A stretch of 64,000 nt of DNA from TMP-24 sp046348855 (GTDB lineage Bacteria; Pseudomonadota; Alphaproteobacteria; Rhodobacterales; Rhodobacteraceae). Each line of letters opens with the position of its first letter. Position 1 is the first letter of the stretch. Shown here piece by piece: positions 17,141 through 25,510 of the stretch. The DNA is taken from assembly GCA_046348855.1 (NCBI GenBank), contig JAXMDK010000004.1:115047-179046 (forward strand), in the 5' to 3' direction. Both the position numbers and the translations under genes were made by a program. The notes under the pieces were generated by a model, which ran no database searches, was not told where the DNA came from, and saw only the letters and a list, made by a program, of their open reading frames with translations.

Positions 17141-18016
17141 TTGGCCCGGCCCGCGACGATCCCGCAAAAGCCTGCGCCCGGCCTCTATTTCATCGCCACG
17201 CCGATCGGGGCGGCGCGCGACATCACGCTGAGGGCGCTCGACCTGCTGGCCAGCGCCGACGTGCTGGCCGCCGAGGATACCCGCAGCCTGCGCCACCTGA
17301 TGGAGATCCACGGCGTGGCGCTGGGCCAGCGGCCGCTCTGGGCCTATCACGACCACAATGGCGCCGCGGTCCGCCCGCGCATCCTTGCCGCCTTGGCCGA
17401 GGGCCGGTCGGTCGTCTATGCCTCGGAAGCCGGAACGCCGCTGGTCGCCGATCCGGGCTTCCAGCTGGGCCGCGCCGCCATCGCCGCCGGCCATCCGGTG
17501 ACAGCCGCGCCGGGGCCTTCGGCGGCGCTGGCGGCGCTGACCGTGTCGGGGCTGCCCTCGGACCGGTTCCTGTTCGCGGGCTTTCCGCCGGCGGCGGCGC
17601 AGGCGCGCCGGACCTGGCTGACCGAATTGGCGGCGATCCCGGCGACGCTGATCCTGTATGAATCGCCGAACCGCGTTGGTGAAATGTTAGGAGATTGCGT
17701 GGCAACCTTCGGGGGGGAACGGCAGGCGGCGGTCTGCCGGGAACTGACGAAAAGGTTCGAGGAAACGGTGCGGGGAACGCTGGGCGAACTGGCCGAACGG
17801 TTTGCCGGACATCCGGTCAAGGGCGAGATCGTGGTGCTGATCGACCGGCCCGGCACCGCGAAGGCCGACGAGAGTGAGGTGCGGGCGGCGCTGGTGCAGG
17901 CGCTGGGCCGCATGAAGGTGAAGGAGGCGGCGGCACTGGTCGCCGACATGTTCGGTCTGCCGAAGCGCGATATCTACCAGATGGCGCTGGGGCTGCGGGG
18001 CGAAGGAGAGGAATGA
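17141..18016 (+). CDS. rsmI: 16S rRNA (cytidine1402-2'-O)-methyltransferase RsmI
   Basis: 291 residues. Start assigned to TTG at 17141 because AAGGAG lies six bases upstream and the family homology begins just after (PAPGLYFIATPIGAARDITLRAL); the more distal ATG at 17033 would overlap the divergent lipoprotein gene. Tetrapyrrole-methylase fold with SAM-loop SEAGTPLVADPGF and LPSDRFLFAGFPP. Methylates C1402 of 16S rRNA in the P site. Its stop overlaps yraN in an ATGA junction. Confidence 0.94.
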   Translation: MARPATIPQKPAPGLYFIATPIGAARDITLRALDLLASADVLAAEDTRSLRHLMEIHGVALGQRPLWAYHDHNGAAVRPRILAALAEGRSVVYASEAGTPLVADPGFQLGRAAIAAGHPVTAAPGPSAALAALTVSGLPSDRFLFAGFPPAAAQARRTWLTELAAIPATLILYESPNRVGEMLGDCVATFGGERQAAVCRELTKRFEETVRGTLGELAERFAGHPVKGEIVVLIDRPGTAKADESEVRAALVQALGRMKVKEAAALVADMFGLPKRDIYQMALGLRGEGEE

Positions 18017-18369
18017 TGTCGGGCGCGGTTTCCTATCACAGCGGCCTTGCCGCCGAAGCCCAGGTCGAGGGACGCTATCTCGCCGCCGGCCGGTGCCTCG
18101 CCGCCCGGCGCTGGCGCGGCCGGTCGGGCGAGATCGACCTGGTGGTGCGCGAAGGCGCCACCGTCGTCTTCGTCGAGGTGAAGCGCGCCGAATCCTTCGC
18201 CCGTGCCGCCGAACGGCTGACCCGCCGGCAGATGCAGCGGATCTGGAACACCGCCAGCGAATTCCTGGCGGGCGAACCGCATGGCCAGGATACCGAGGTG
18301 CGCTTCGACGTGGCGCTGGTCGACGGCCGCGGCCGCATCGACATCGTCGAGAATGCCTTCTGCTTCTGA
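18013..18369 (+). CDS. yraN: YraN / UPF0102 family nuclease-fold protein
   Basis: 118 residues. Contains the restriction-endonuclease-like core of UPF0102: GEIDLVVREGATVVFVEVKRA, with the D-(x)n-E-x-K arrangement that would bind metal. Biochemical role unresolved; it is almost always next to rsmI and translated from an overlapping ATG, as here. Start could be either of two adjacent ATGs. Confidence 0.9.
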   Translation: MMSGAVSYHSGLAAEAQVEGRYLAAGRCLAARRWRGRSGEIDLVVREGATVVFVEVKRAESFARAAERLTRRQMQRIWNTASEFLAGEPHGQDTEVRFDVALVDGRGRIDIVENAFCF

Positions 18370-18432
18370 GCGGGATTGCATCCGCCCGATGGCTGCGCCA
18401 TCACTTCGGTCCGGGACCGGCGGAGGGATGGA

Positions 18433-19383
18433 ATGGCTTTGAAGGTGGCATTGCAGATGGACCCGATCGGTCCGATCAACATCGACGCCGATTCGACCTT
18501 CCGCATCGCGCTGGAGGCCCAGGCGCGCGGGCATGAACTCTTCTACTACACGCCCGACCGGCTCAGCTATTGCGAGGGGCGGGTGCTGGCGCGGGGCTGG
18601 CCGGTGACGCTGCGGCGCGAGAAGGGCAATCACTTCACGCTCGGCGCCGAGACCGAGGTCGACCTGGCCGACTGGGACGTGGTCTGGCTGCGCCAGGACC
18701 CGCCGTTCGACATGGGCTATATCACCACGACCCTGATCCTGGAGCGCATCCATCCGGCGACGCTGGTGGTGAACGACCCGTTCTGGGTGCGCAACTATCC
18801 CGAAAAGCTGCTGGTCCTGAACTTCCCGGACCTGACGCCGCCGACGCTGATCGCCCGCGATCTGGCGACGATCCGCGCCTTCCGCCACCGCCACGGCGAC
18901 ATCATCCTCAAGCCGCTTTACGGCAATGGCGGGGCCGGGGTGTTCCGGCTGGACCCCAACGACCGCAACCTTGCCTCGCTGCACGAACTGTTCATCGGCA
19001 TCAACCGCGAGCCGCTGATCGCGCAGAAATACGTGCCGGCGGTGGTCAAGGGCGACAAGCGCATCATCCTCGTCGACGGCGAGCCGGTGGGCGCGATCAA
19101 CCGGGTCCCGGCCGAGGGCGAGACGCGGTCGAACATGCATGTCGGCGGGCGGCCGGAAAAGATCGGCCTGACCGCGCGCGACCGGGAAATCTGCGCGGCG
19201 ATCGGCCCGACCCTGCGCGACAAGGGCCAGATCTTCGTCGGCATCGACGTGATCGGCGACTGGCTGACCGAGATCAACGTGACCTCGCCCACCGGCATCC
19301 AGGAGCTGGAGCGGTTCGACGGCACCAACACGGCCGCGAAGATCTGGGACGTGATCGAGGCGAAGCGCCGCGGGGTGAAATAG
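18433..19383 (+). CDS. gshB: glutathione synthetase
   Basis: 316-residue ATP-grasp ligase joining gamma-glutamylcysteine and glycine. Start at MALKVALQMDPIGPI with GGAGGG five bases upstream. Signatures: N-terminal DPIGPINIDADSTF, ATP-grasp loop LKPLYGNGGAGVF, and C-terminal GIDVIGDWLTEINVTSPTG. Co-oriented 63 bp after yraN, a frequent alphaproteobacterial arrangement. Fits the presence of two GST-family genes in the window. Confidence 0.95.
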   Translation: MALKVALQMDPIGPINIDADSTFRIALEAQARGHELFYYTPDRLSYCEGRVLARGWPVTLRREKGNHFTLGAETEVDLADWDVVWLRQDPPFDMGYITTTLILERIHPATLVVNDPFWVRNYPEKLLVLNFPDLTPPTLIARDLATIRAFRHRHGDIILKPLYGNGGAGVFRLDPNDRNLASLHELFIGINREPLIAQKYVPAVVKGDKRIILVDGEPVGAINRVPAEGETRSNMHVGGRPEKIGLTARDREICAAIGPTLRDKGQIFVGIDVIGDWLTEINVTSPTGIQELERFDGTNTAAKIWDVIEAKRRGVK

Positions 19384-20040
19384 GGCGCGCTGGCCCATCG
19401 GGCTGCCGGCGGCGCGTTCCTATGCGATGCCGTCGCGGCTCCGGCCGACGCGCTTTTCTGTCGGCTGGCGAGCAGTCCCACATTTCCCCGGCCGGGCGCG
19501 CACCTTCGGCGCGCCGGCCCCGAAATAGCGAACGGCGCGGAACCACACTGTGCGGATGGGCGCCCCTGGATCGGTTGAAGGTTCACCCTCGCCGCCGGTC
19601 TTCGGTGTGCCGCCCGAGTCCCAGACCGCTGAAGTCGGGCCGCCCCCGACTTGGTGCAAGGCCGCTGGCCGCGTCGGGCTGGCTCCAGATTTACTCCGAC
19701 CGCGTGCCGCGCAACCGCGCGGTCCCGCGCGTTTCCGGCCGTGGTTCCAACCCTCGGCACGCCGGTCCTGCGTCGTCGCGGACAGGGGACGGAGCCCCCA
19801 CTGCCCCCGATGGATGCCCCAGATCAGTTGCAGGGCCCTCCCGGCCGCCGGTCTTGTGGTTGGCAGAATGTCACGCTCGTCGGCTGGGCGCTATCCTGTG
19901 GCGCGTCGATTCCGCCGCCCAAGACAGCGGACCGCGCACAGCTACGCCGCCGCTAATCGACGCTCTGGGTCGGTTGCAAGTTCATCCCGGTCGCCGGTCC
20001 CGCGACAAGCCCGGAATACCACGCTCGCCGGGCGCACGCC
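19384..20040. repeat. 657-bp gene-free stretch containing degenerate dispersed repeats
   Basis: No convincing gene: open frames here have no family resemblance or ribosome sites. Three diverged copies of a segment of about 35 bases are visible on the plus strand at 19568-19602, 19821-19855 and 19967-20001, sharing the core ATC(A/G)GTTG(A/C)A followed about 15 bases later by GCCGCCGGTC or a variant. A second shared block (CACGCTCGTCGG / CACGCTCGCCGG) follows copies 2 and 3. The region looks like a decayed repeat array between gshB and comM, which converge on it. Confidence 0.55.
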
Positions 20041-21555
20041 CTAGCTGGCCTCCCGCAGGCTCAGCCGGAAGCTGACGGCTTCGGCGACATGGGGTTTGCG
20101 CACGCCTTCCGAGCCGGCGAGGTCGGCGATGGTGCGCGCCACCCTGAGAACCCGGTGATAGCCGCGCGCCGACAGGCCGAACCGTTCGGCCACCGTGGCC
20201 AGCAGTGCCCGCCCTTCGGCGTCGGGGGCCGCGACCTCTTCCAGCAGCCGGCCCTCGGCATCGGCGTTGACCCGCGCCTCGGGGTGGTCGGCGAAACGGG
20301 CGGTCTGGGCATCGCGGGCCCGCGCCACCCGCTCGGCGACGCTGGCCGAGCTTTCGCCGCCGTCGGGCAGGTCGAGATCGGTATAGGCGACCGGCGGCAC
20401 CTCGACCCGCAGGTCGATGCGGTCCATCAGCGGCCCGGAAATCCGGCCAAGGTAGTCGTCGCCGCACAAGGGCGCCTTGCCGCAGGCGCGGTTGGGGTCG
20501 GTCAGGTAGCCGCATTTGCAGGGGTTGGCGGCGGCGACCAGCAGGAACCGGCAGGGATAGCGGACATGGGCGTTGGCGCGCGCCACCACCACCTCGCCGG
20601 TCTCGATCGGCTGGCGCAGGGTTTCGAGGACCGCGCGGGGGAATTCGGGGAATTCGTCCAGGAACAGCACGCCGTTGTGCGCCAGGCTGATCTCGCCCGG
20701 CTTCGCGCCCCGTCCGCCGCCGACGATGGCCGCCATCGAGGCGGTGTGGTGGGGTTCGCGGAAGGGGCGGGCGCGGCTGATGCCGCCTTCGTCCAGAAGC
20801 CCCGAGAGCGAGTGGATCATCGAGGTTTCCAGCGCCTCGACCGCGGTCAGGGGCGGCAGGATGCCGGGCATCCGCGCCGCCAGCATCGACTTGCCCGACC
20901 CGGGCGTTCCGACCATCAGCAGGTGGTGGCGGCCGGCCGCGGCGATTTCCAGCGCCCGCTTGGCGCGTTCCTGGCCCTTGACGTCGCGCAGGTCGCGGGC
21001 GCCCGCGTCGCGTGTGACCTCGCCGGGGCGGGCGGGCGACAGGGGCGACTGGCCGGTGAAATGGCCCAGAGCCTCGGCCAGGGTCGCCGCGCCATAGACC
21101 GGCGTCGCCCCGACCCAGGCGGCCTCGGGGCCCGAGGCGCGGGGGCAGAGCAGCGCCTTGTCCTCGCCCGCCGCCGCCATCGCCGCCGGAAGCGCGCCGG
21201 CCACCGGCACCAGCCGGCCATCGAGCGACAGTTCACCCAGGGCCACCGTCGCCTCGACCTCGTCGCGCGGCAGGATGTCGATGGCGGCCAGCAGCGCCAG
21301 CGCGATCGGCAGATCGAAGTGCGAACCCTCCTTGGGCAGGTCGGCGGGCGACAGGTTGATGGTGATGCGTTTGGACGGCAGCGCCACCGCCAGCGCACCG
21401 AGCGCCGCGCGCACCCGGTCGCGGGCCTCGCTGACCGCCTTGTCGGGCAGGCCCACGACCGCGAAGGCCGGCATCCCCGGCGCCACCGCGCACTGGACCT
21501 CGACGATCCGCGCGTCGATCCCCTCGAATGCCACCGTGTAGGTGCGCGCCACCAT
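20041..21555 (-). CDS. comM: YifB/ComM family Mg-chelatase-like AAA+ ATPase
   Basis: 504 residues: N-terminal Lon-protease-like (ChlI) domain beginning MVARTYTVAFEGIDARIVEVQ and containing ITINLSPADLPKEGSHFDLP, a central AAA+ core with Walker A GTPGSGKSMLAARMPGILPP and arginine-rich sensor regions, and a C-terminal Mg-chelatase-related helical domain. ComM orthologues are branch-migration helicases acting during natural transformation. A Cys-rich segment (NPCKCGYLTDPNRACGKAPLC) in the core is the usual YifB zinc-like insertion. Single gene, converging with gshB across the repeat region. Confidence 0.92.
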   Translation of the reverse strand: MVARTYTVAFEGIDARIVEVQCAVAPGMPAFAVVGLPDKAVSEARDRVRAALGALAVALPSKRITINLSPADLPKEGSHFDLPIALALLAAIDILPRDEVEATVALGELSLDGRLVPVAGALPAAMAAAGEDKALLCPRASGPEAAWVGATPVYGAATLAEALGHFTGQSPLSPARPGEVTRDAGARDLRDVKGQERAKRALEIAAAGRHHLLMVGTPGSGKSMLAARMPGILPPLTAVEALETSMIHSLSGLLDEGGISRARPFREPHHTASMAAIVGGGRGAKPGEISLAHNGVLFLDEFPEFPRAVLETLRQPIETGEVVVARANAHVRYPCRFLLVAAANPCKCGYLTDPNRACGKAPLCGDDYLGRISGPLMDRIDLRVEVPPVAYTDLDLPDGGESSASVAERVARARDAQTARFADHPEARVNADAEGRLLEEVAAPDAEGRALLATVAERFGLSARGYHRVLRVARTIADLAGSEGVRKPHVAEAVSFRLSLREAS

Positions 21556-21622
21556 CCGCCCGCCGCTCCCGCCTGACCCCCGCCAGATGGTTAACGGCTA
21601 GGGCCAAGGGGTTTAGGAATGG

Positions 21623-22516
21623 TTAACGCGCGGGCGCTGCCACCCCGGCACGGTGGGCCATGTCCATGAACTGCGGCCAGGCTTCGGGGTCATGCAGGGT
21701 CTTGTCGCGGCAGAACGCGTTGCAGAAGCCCCAGACCGCGCCGTCGAGCCGCAGGAAATGGGTCACGGGCTTGCCGGAATAGGGGCAGGCGGCGTTCCGC
21801 GACGGCCCGTCCGCCAGCGTCGCGGCCAGGGGCGCCGGGCCGGGCCAGGGCCGTTCGGCATAGGGCATGCGATAGGCGGGCTGCTCGCGGTTCTCGGCCT
21901 TGCCCATCGCCCGCCAGCGGCGGAAGGCCGGGTCGGCCAGATGGGCCTGCACATAGGCTGCCGCCGCTGGCGACACCGGCAGGTTGTAGATGGCGATCCG
22001 CGCCGCGACCGGGGCGAAAAACGCATCCGCGCCGCTGTAGCTGCCGAAAAGCCACGGCCCATTGGCGCCGAAACGGTCCCTGGCGCGGGCCCAGATCACC
22101 TCGAGCCGCGCCAGGTCGGCCAGGACTTCGGGGCGCGGGGCGCTGTCCTGATAGCTTTTCAAGAGGTTCATCCCGCAATCGTTCCTGAGATTGCCGAACC
22201 CGGCGTGCATTTCGGCGACCATGTAGCGCGCCATCGCCCGCGCCGCCGGATCGGCGGGCCAGAGGCCGGCCTCGGGGTGGCGTTCGGCCAGCGTTTCGAG
22301 GATGGCGATGCTTTCGCCCACCACCTCGCCTTCGGGGGTGCGGATGGCGGGCACCTGCCGGGCGGGGGCGAAGCGGGCCAGGAGCGCCTGGAGATCGTCG
22401 GAATAGAGCACGCCGGTCTGCACCCGGACCGGGATGTCGAATTTCTCGAACATCAGCCAGCCGCGCAGCGACCAGCTGGAATAGCTGCGGTCGCCGATGG
22501 CAAGATCGTAGGTCAT
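21623..22516 (-). CDS. glutathione S-transferase with C-terminal YHS/TRASH-like cysteine tail
   Basis: 297 residues, about 70 longer than a plain GST. Residues 1-80 form the thioredoxin-like GST_N domain (MTYDLAIGDRSYSSWSLRGW, then QVPAIRTPEG and ES in the glutathione site) and 90-230 the helical GST_C. Residues 242-285 carry CPYSGKPV (C244), GFCNAFCRD (C265, C269) and DPEAWP, which closely resembles a YHS/TRASH metal-binding finger (CPVSGKPV...YFCCxxCxxxFxxDP). The fusion suggests a metal- or oxidant-linked thiol enzyme; the reaction is unknown. Confidence 0.85.
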   Translation of the reverse strand: MTYDLAIGDRSYSSWSLRGWLMFEKFDIPVRVQTGVLYSDDLQALLARFAPARQVPAIRTPEGEVVGESIAILETLAERHPEAGLWPADPAARAMARYMVAEMHAGFGNLRNDCGMNLLKSYQDSAPRPEVLADLARLEVIWARARDRFGANGPWLFGSYSGADAFFAPVAARIAIYNLPVSPAAAAYVQAHLADPAFRRWRAMGKAENREQPAYRMPYAERPWPGPAPLAATLADGPSRNAACPYSGKPVTHFLRLDGAVWGFCNAFCRDKTLHDPEAWPQFMDMAHRAGVAAPAR

Positions 22517-22677
22517 GGCAGTCTCCTGTCTGCGGGGGCCAGCTTCGGTCTAGCCCCGGCGCGGCGATGATGCACGTTGCGATTGGTGGGGGCCTTCATC
22601 ACCGATCGTGATGAGGCGCGGCCATTGTCAAGCGGCCCGGCGGTGCCTAATGGTTGGCGGGGCGGCAGGGGAAAGAC

Positions 22678-23874
22678 ATGCTGGCGGGCAAGAAGATCCT
22701 TCTCATCATCGGGGGCGGCATCGCGGCCTACAAGGCGCTCGACCTGATCCGCCGGCTGAAGGAGCGGGGGGCCGCGGTCACGCCGGTGCTGACGCGCGCG
22801 GCGGAGGAATTCGTGACGCCGCTGTCGGCCGGGGCGCTGGCCGGGGCGCGGGCGCACCGGCACCTGTTCGACCTGACCGACGAGGCCGAGATGGGCCATA
22901 TCGAACTGTCGCGCGCCGCCGACCTGCTGGTGGTGGCACCGGCAACCGCCGATCTTCTGGCGAAGATGGCAGGGGGGCATGCCGACGACCTGGCGTCGAC
23001 CCTGCTTCTGGCCACCGACAAGAGGGTGCTGGTCGCGCCGGCGATGAACGTGCGCATGTGGCTGCATCCGGCGACGCGCCGCAATGTCGCGCAGCTGGCG
23101 GCCGACGGGGTGCTGTTCGCCGGGCCGGACGAGGGCGACATGGCTTGCGGCGAATACGGGCCGGGGCGGATGGCCGAACCTTTGGCGATTGTCGCCGGGA
23201 TCGAGGCGGCGCTGGGCGCGGGGCCTTTGGCGGGGCGGCATGTGATCGTGACCTCGGGCCCGACGCATGAGCCCATCGACCCGGTCCGCTATATCGCCAA
23301 CCGATCTTCGGGGGCGCAGGGGACGGCGCTGGCGGTGGCCTTGCGCGACCTGGGCGCACGGGTCAGTTTCGTGACCGGCCCGGCCAGCGTGCCGCCGCCG
23401 GCGGGGGTGACGGTGATCGCGGTGGAAACCGCGCGCCAGATGCAGGCGGCGGTCCGGGCGGCGCTGCCGGCCGATGCCGCCGTCTTCGCGGCGGCGGTGG
23501 CCGACTGGCGGGTGGCCAATGCCGGCGACCGGAAGTTCAAGAAGGACAAGTCCGGCCAGGCGCCGGCGCTGGAGTTTGCCGAAAACCCCGACATCCTGGC
23601 CGAAGTGGCGGGGCTGAAGCAGGGGCGACCGAAGCTGGTGGTGGGCTTTGCCGCCGAAACCGACGATGTGGTGGCCCATGCCACGGCCAAGCGGCAGCGC
23701 AAGGGCTGCGACTGGATCGTCGCCAACGACGTGCGACCGGCGACCGGGATCATGGGCGGGGCCGAAAACGCGGTGACAATCATCACCGCCGAGGGGGCCG
23801 AGGACTGGCCGCGCCTGCCCAAGGACGAGGTGGCGCGGCGGCTGGCGGCGCGCATTGCCGGGGCGCTGGGCTGA
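22678..23874 (+). CDS. coaBC: bifunctional phosphopantothenoylcysteine decarboxylase / phosphopantothenate-cysteine ligase
   Basis: 398 residues catalysing two successive steps of coenzyme A synthesis. N-terminal flavin-dependent decarboxylase (1 to about 180): GGGIAAYKALDLIRRL, the active-site His in HIELSRAADLLVVAPATAD, PAMNVRMW, and the substrate-clamp Cys in DMACGEYGPGRMAEP. C-terminal ligase: TSGPTHEPIDPVRYIANRSS and KFKKDKSG. Start at MLAGKKILLI after GGGGAAAG. Followed by dut and moeB in the same direction. Confidence 0.95.
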   Translation: MLAGKKILLIIGGGIAAYKALDLIRRLKERGAAVTPVLTRAAEEFVTPLSAGALAGARAHRHLFDLTDEAEMGHIELSRAADLLVVAPATADLLAKMAGGHADDLASTLLLATDKRVLVAPAMNVRMWLHPATRRNVAQLAADGVLFAGPDEGDMACGEYGPGRMAEPLAIVAGIEAALGAGPLAGRHVIVTSGPTHEPIDPVRYIANRSSGAQGTALAVALRDLGARVSFVTGPASVPPPAGVTVIAVETARQMQAAVRAALPADAAVFAAAVADWRVANAGDRKFKKDKSGQAPALEFAENPDILAEVAGLKQGRPKLVVGFAAETDDVVAHATAKRQRKGCDWIVANDVRPATGIMGGAENAVTIITAEGAEDWPRLPKDEVARRLAARIAGALG

Positions 23875-23890
23875 GCGGGGGCGGCAGATG

Positions 23891-23923
23891 CCTCCGGCGG
23901 GGATATTTGGGCCAGGATGAAAG
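23891..23923 (+). repeat. intergenic box copy a (GGGGATATTT ... CCAGGATGAAAG)
   Basis: Located between coaBC and dut. Matches three other places in the window (31496-31523, 58346-58370, and 61511-61530 on the minus strand) that share G-rich start, ATATTT (or GTATTT), then (G)CCA/GACA and GATGAA-like end. Here the preceding GC hairpin is absent. Confidence 0.5.
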
Positions 23924-23930
23924 GGCGGGT

Positions 23931-24398
23931 ATGGGGCCGACGCTGAAAGTCATGCGCGAGGAGTGGGCCGATCCGGCCGTGGCGCTGCCGTCCTACGAGA
24001 CGGCGGGCGCGGCGGGGGCCGACGTGCGCGCCAATCTGCCGGCCGAGGCGCGGGCGGCGGGGCTGGTGCTGCCGCCGCTGGGCCGGGCGCTGGTGCCGAC
24101 CGGGCTGCGGGTGGAAATTCCGCCCGGGTTCGAGATGCAGATCCGCCCGCGCTCGGGGCTGGCGCTGAAGCACGGGATTTCGCTGGCAAATGCGCCCGGC
24201 ACCATCGACAGCGACTATCGCGGGCCGCTGGGGGTGATCCTCGTCAATTTCGGCGATGCGCCGTTTCACATCGCCCACGGCGACCGGATCGCGCAACTGG
24301 TCGTCGCCCCGGTGGTGCAGGCGCGGTTCGACCTGGCCGCCGGGCTGGAGGCGACGGCGCGGGGGGCGGGCGGCTTCGGCTCGACCGGGCGGCAATGA
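23931..24398 (+). CDS. dut: deoxyuridine 5'-triphosphate nucleotidohydrolase (dUTPase)
   Basis: 155 residues from MGPTLKVMREEW. Homotrimeric dUTPase motifs in order: AGADVRANL (motif 1), RPRSGLALKHGI (2), GTIDSDYRGPLGVILVN (3, with catalytic Asp), GDRIAQLVVAPV (4) and GGFGSTGRQ (5, P-loop-like tail). Removes dUTP and supplies dUMP for dTMP synthesis. Its stop overlaps moeB (ATGA). A start 24 bases further upstream is possible but overlaps the repeat box. Confidence 0.95.
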   Translation: MGPTLKVMREEWADPAVALPSYETAGAAGADVRANLPAEARAAGLVLPPLGRALVPTGLRVEIPPGFEMQIRPRSGLALKHGISLANAPGTIDSDYRGPLGVILVNFGDAPFHIAHGDRIAQLVVAPVVQARFDLAAGLEATARGAGGFGSTGRQ

Positions 24399-25435
24399 TG
24401 GTGCTGGCCTTGGCGGCGGGGTTTGTCGTGCTGGGGCTGGCGCTGCGCTTTCCGGCGCGGATCCTGTGGGGCGGGCTGGCGGTCCTGTGGGCGGCGGCGC
24501 TGCTGGCCGGCGGCCTTCTGCCCGAAGGGCATCCGCTGCGGCGGGCGGTGGGCGGTGACTGGCGGACCTGGCTGCTGGCCGGGGTTGCCGTGGCGGTGGT
24601 GCTGGCTTACCGCGCCGGGCTCGGCTGGCTCCGCGGGCGGGCGGCAACGGCCCCGGCGGCCGGACCGGCGGCCCCGGCGCCTTTCGCCGCGGCGGAGCTT
24701 GACCGCTATGCCCGCCACATCGTCCTGCGCGAGGTTGGCGGCACCGGGCAGAAGCGGCTGAAGGCCGCCCGGGTGCTGGTGGTGGGGGCCGGGGGGCTGG
24801 GTTCGCCGGCGCTGCTTTATCTGGCGGCGGCCGGAGTCGGCACCATCGGAGTGATCGACGACGACGAGGTATCGAACTCGAACCTGCAGCGGCAGATCAT
24901 CCACACCGACGCCCGCATCGGCCAGCCGAAGGTGGCCTCGGCGGCGCTGGCGATTCAGGCGCTCAATCCGTTCGTGACCGTCGATACCTGGCGCGAGCGG
25001 CTGGATGCCGAACGGGCGGCGGCGCTGTTTCCGCATTATGATCTGATCCTCGACGGGTCGGACAATTTCGACACGCGCTTCATGGTCAACCGGGCAGCCG
25101 TGGCGGCCGGAAAACCGCTGGTTTCGGCGGCGATCACCCAGTGGGAAGGGCAGATCGGGCTGTACCATCCGGCGGGTGGCGGGCCGTGTTATGAATGTGT
25201 GTTCCCTGACCGGCCGGAACCCGGCCTTGCCCCGTCCTGCGCCGAGGCGGGAGTGATCGCGCCCTTGCCGGGCGTCGTCGGGTCGATGATGGCGCTCGAG
25301 GCGGTGAAGCACCTGACCGGCGCGGGCGAGACGCTGAAGGGGCGGCTTCTGATCTATGACGGGCTTTACGGCGAAACCCGGCTGATCGCGGTGGCGCGGC
25401 GGGCCGACTGCCCGGTCTGCGGCGGGGTGCACTGA
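24395..25435 (+). CDS. moeB: MoeB/ThiF-type adenylyltransferase with N-terminal membrane anchor
   Basis: 346 residues. E1-like domain from about residue 100: nucleotide loop GAGGLGSPALLYLAAAGVG (131-149), DDDEVSNSNLQRQIIH, zinc pairs CYEC and CPVC, and the loop Cys in PSCAEAGVIAPLPG. This activates the C-terminal glycine of a ubiquitin-like sulfur carrier (MoaD or ThiS). Unlike E. coli MoeB, the first 80 residues contain three hydrophobic segments (about 3-18, 23-42, 57-73) and an Ala/Pro linker. No rhodanese domain. The start overlaps the dut stop. Confidence 0.87.
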   Translation: MMVLALAAGFVVLGLALRFPARILWGGLAVLWAAALLAGGLLPEGHPLRRAVGGDWRTWLLAGVAVAVVLAYRAGLGWLRGRAATAPAAGPAAPAPFAAAELDRYARHIVLREVGGTGQKRLKAARVLVVGAGGLGSPALLYLAAAGVGTIGVIDDDEVSNSNLQRQIIHTDARIGQPKVASAALAIQALNPFVTVDTWRERLDAERAAALFPHYDLILDGSDNFDTRFMVNRAAVAAGKPLVSAAITQWEGQIGLYHPAGGGPCYECVFPDRPEPGLAPSCAEAGVIAPLPGVVGSMMALEAVKHLTGAGETLKGRLLIYDGLYGETRLIAVARRADCPVCGGVH

Positions 25436-25510
25436 CCGCCCCGCTTCGCCGCTGGACAGTCGCGGAGGCCGCGCATAACCTTGCGCCGCATTCGTGACAG
25501 GAGCTGCCCG

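Noticed and set aside
19550..20044. 164-residue open frame in the gshB-comM gap
   Set aside because: Pro/Arg/Ser-rich low-complexity translation, no ribosome site, no recognisable domain; it spans the decayed repeats.
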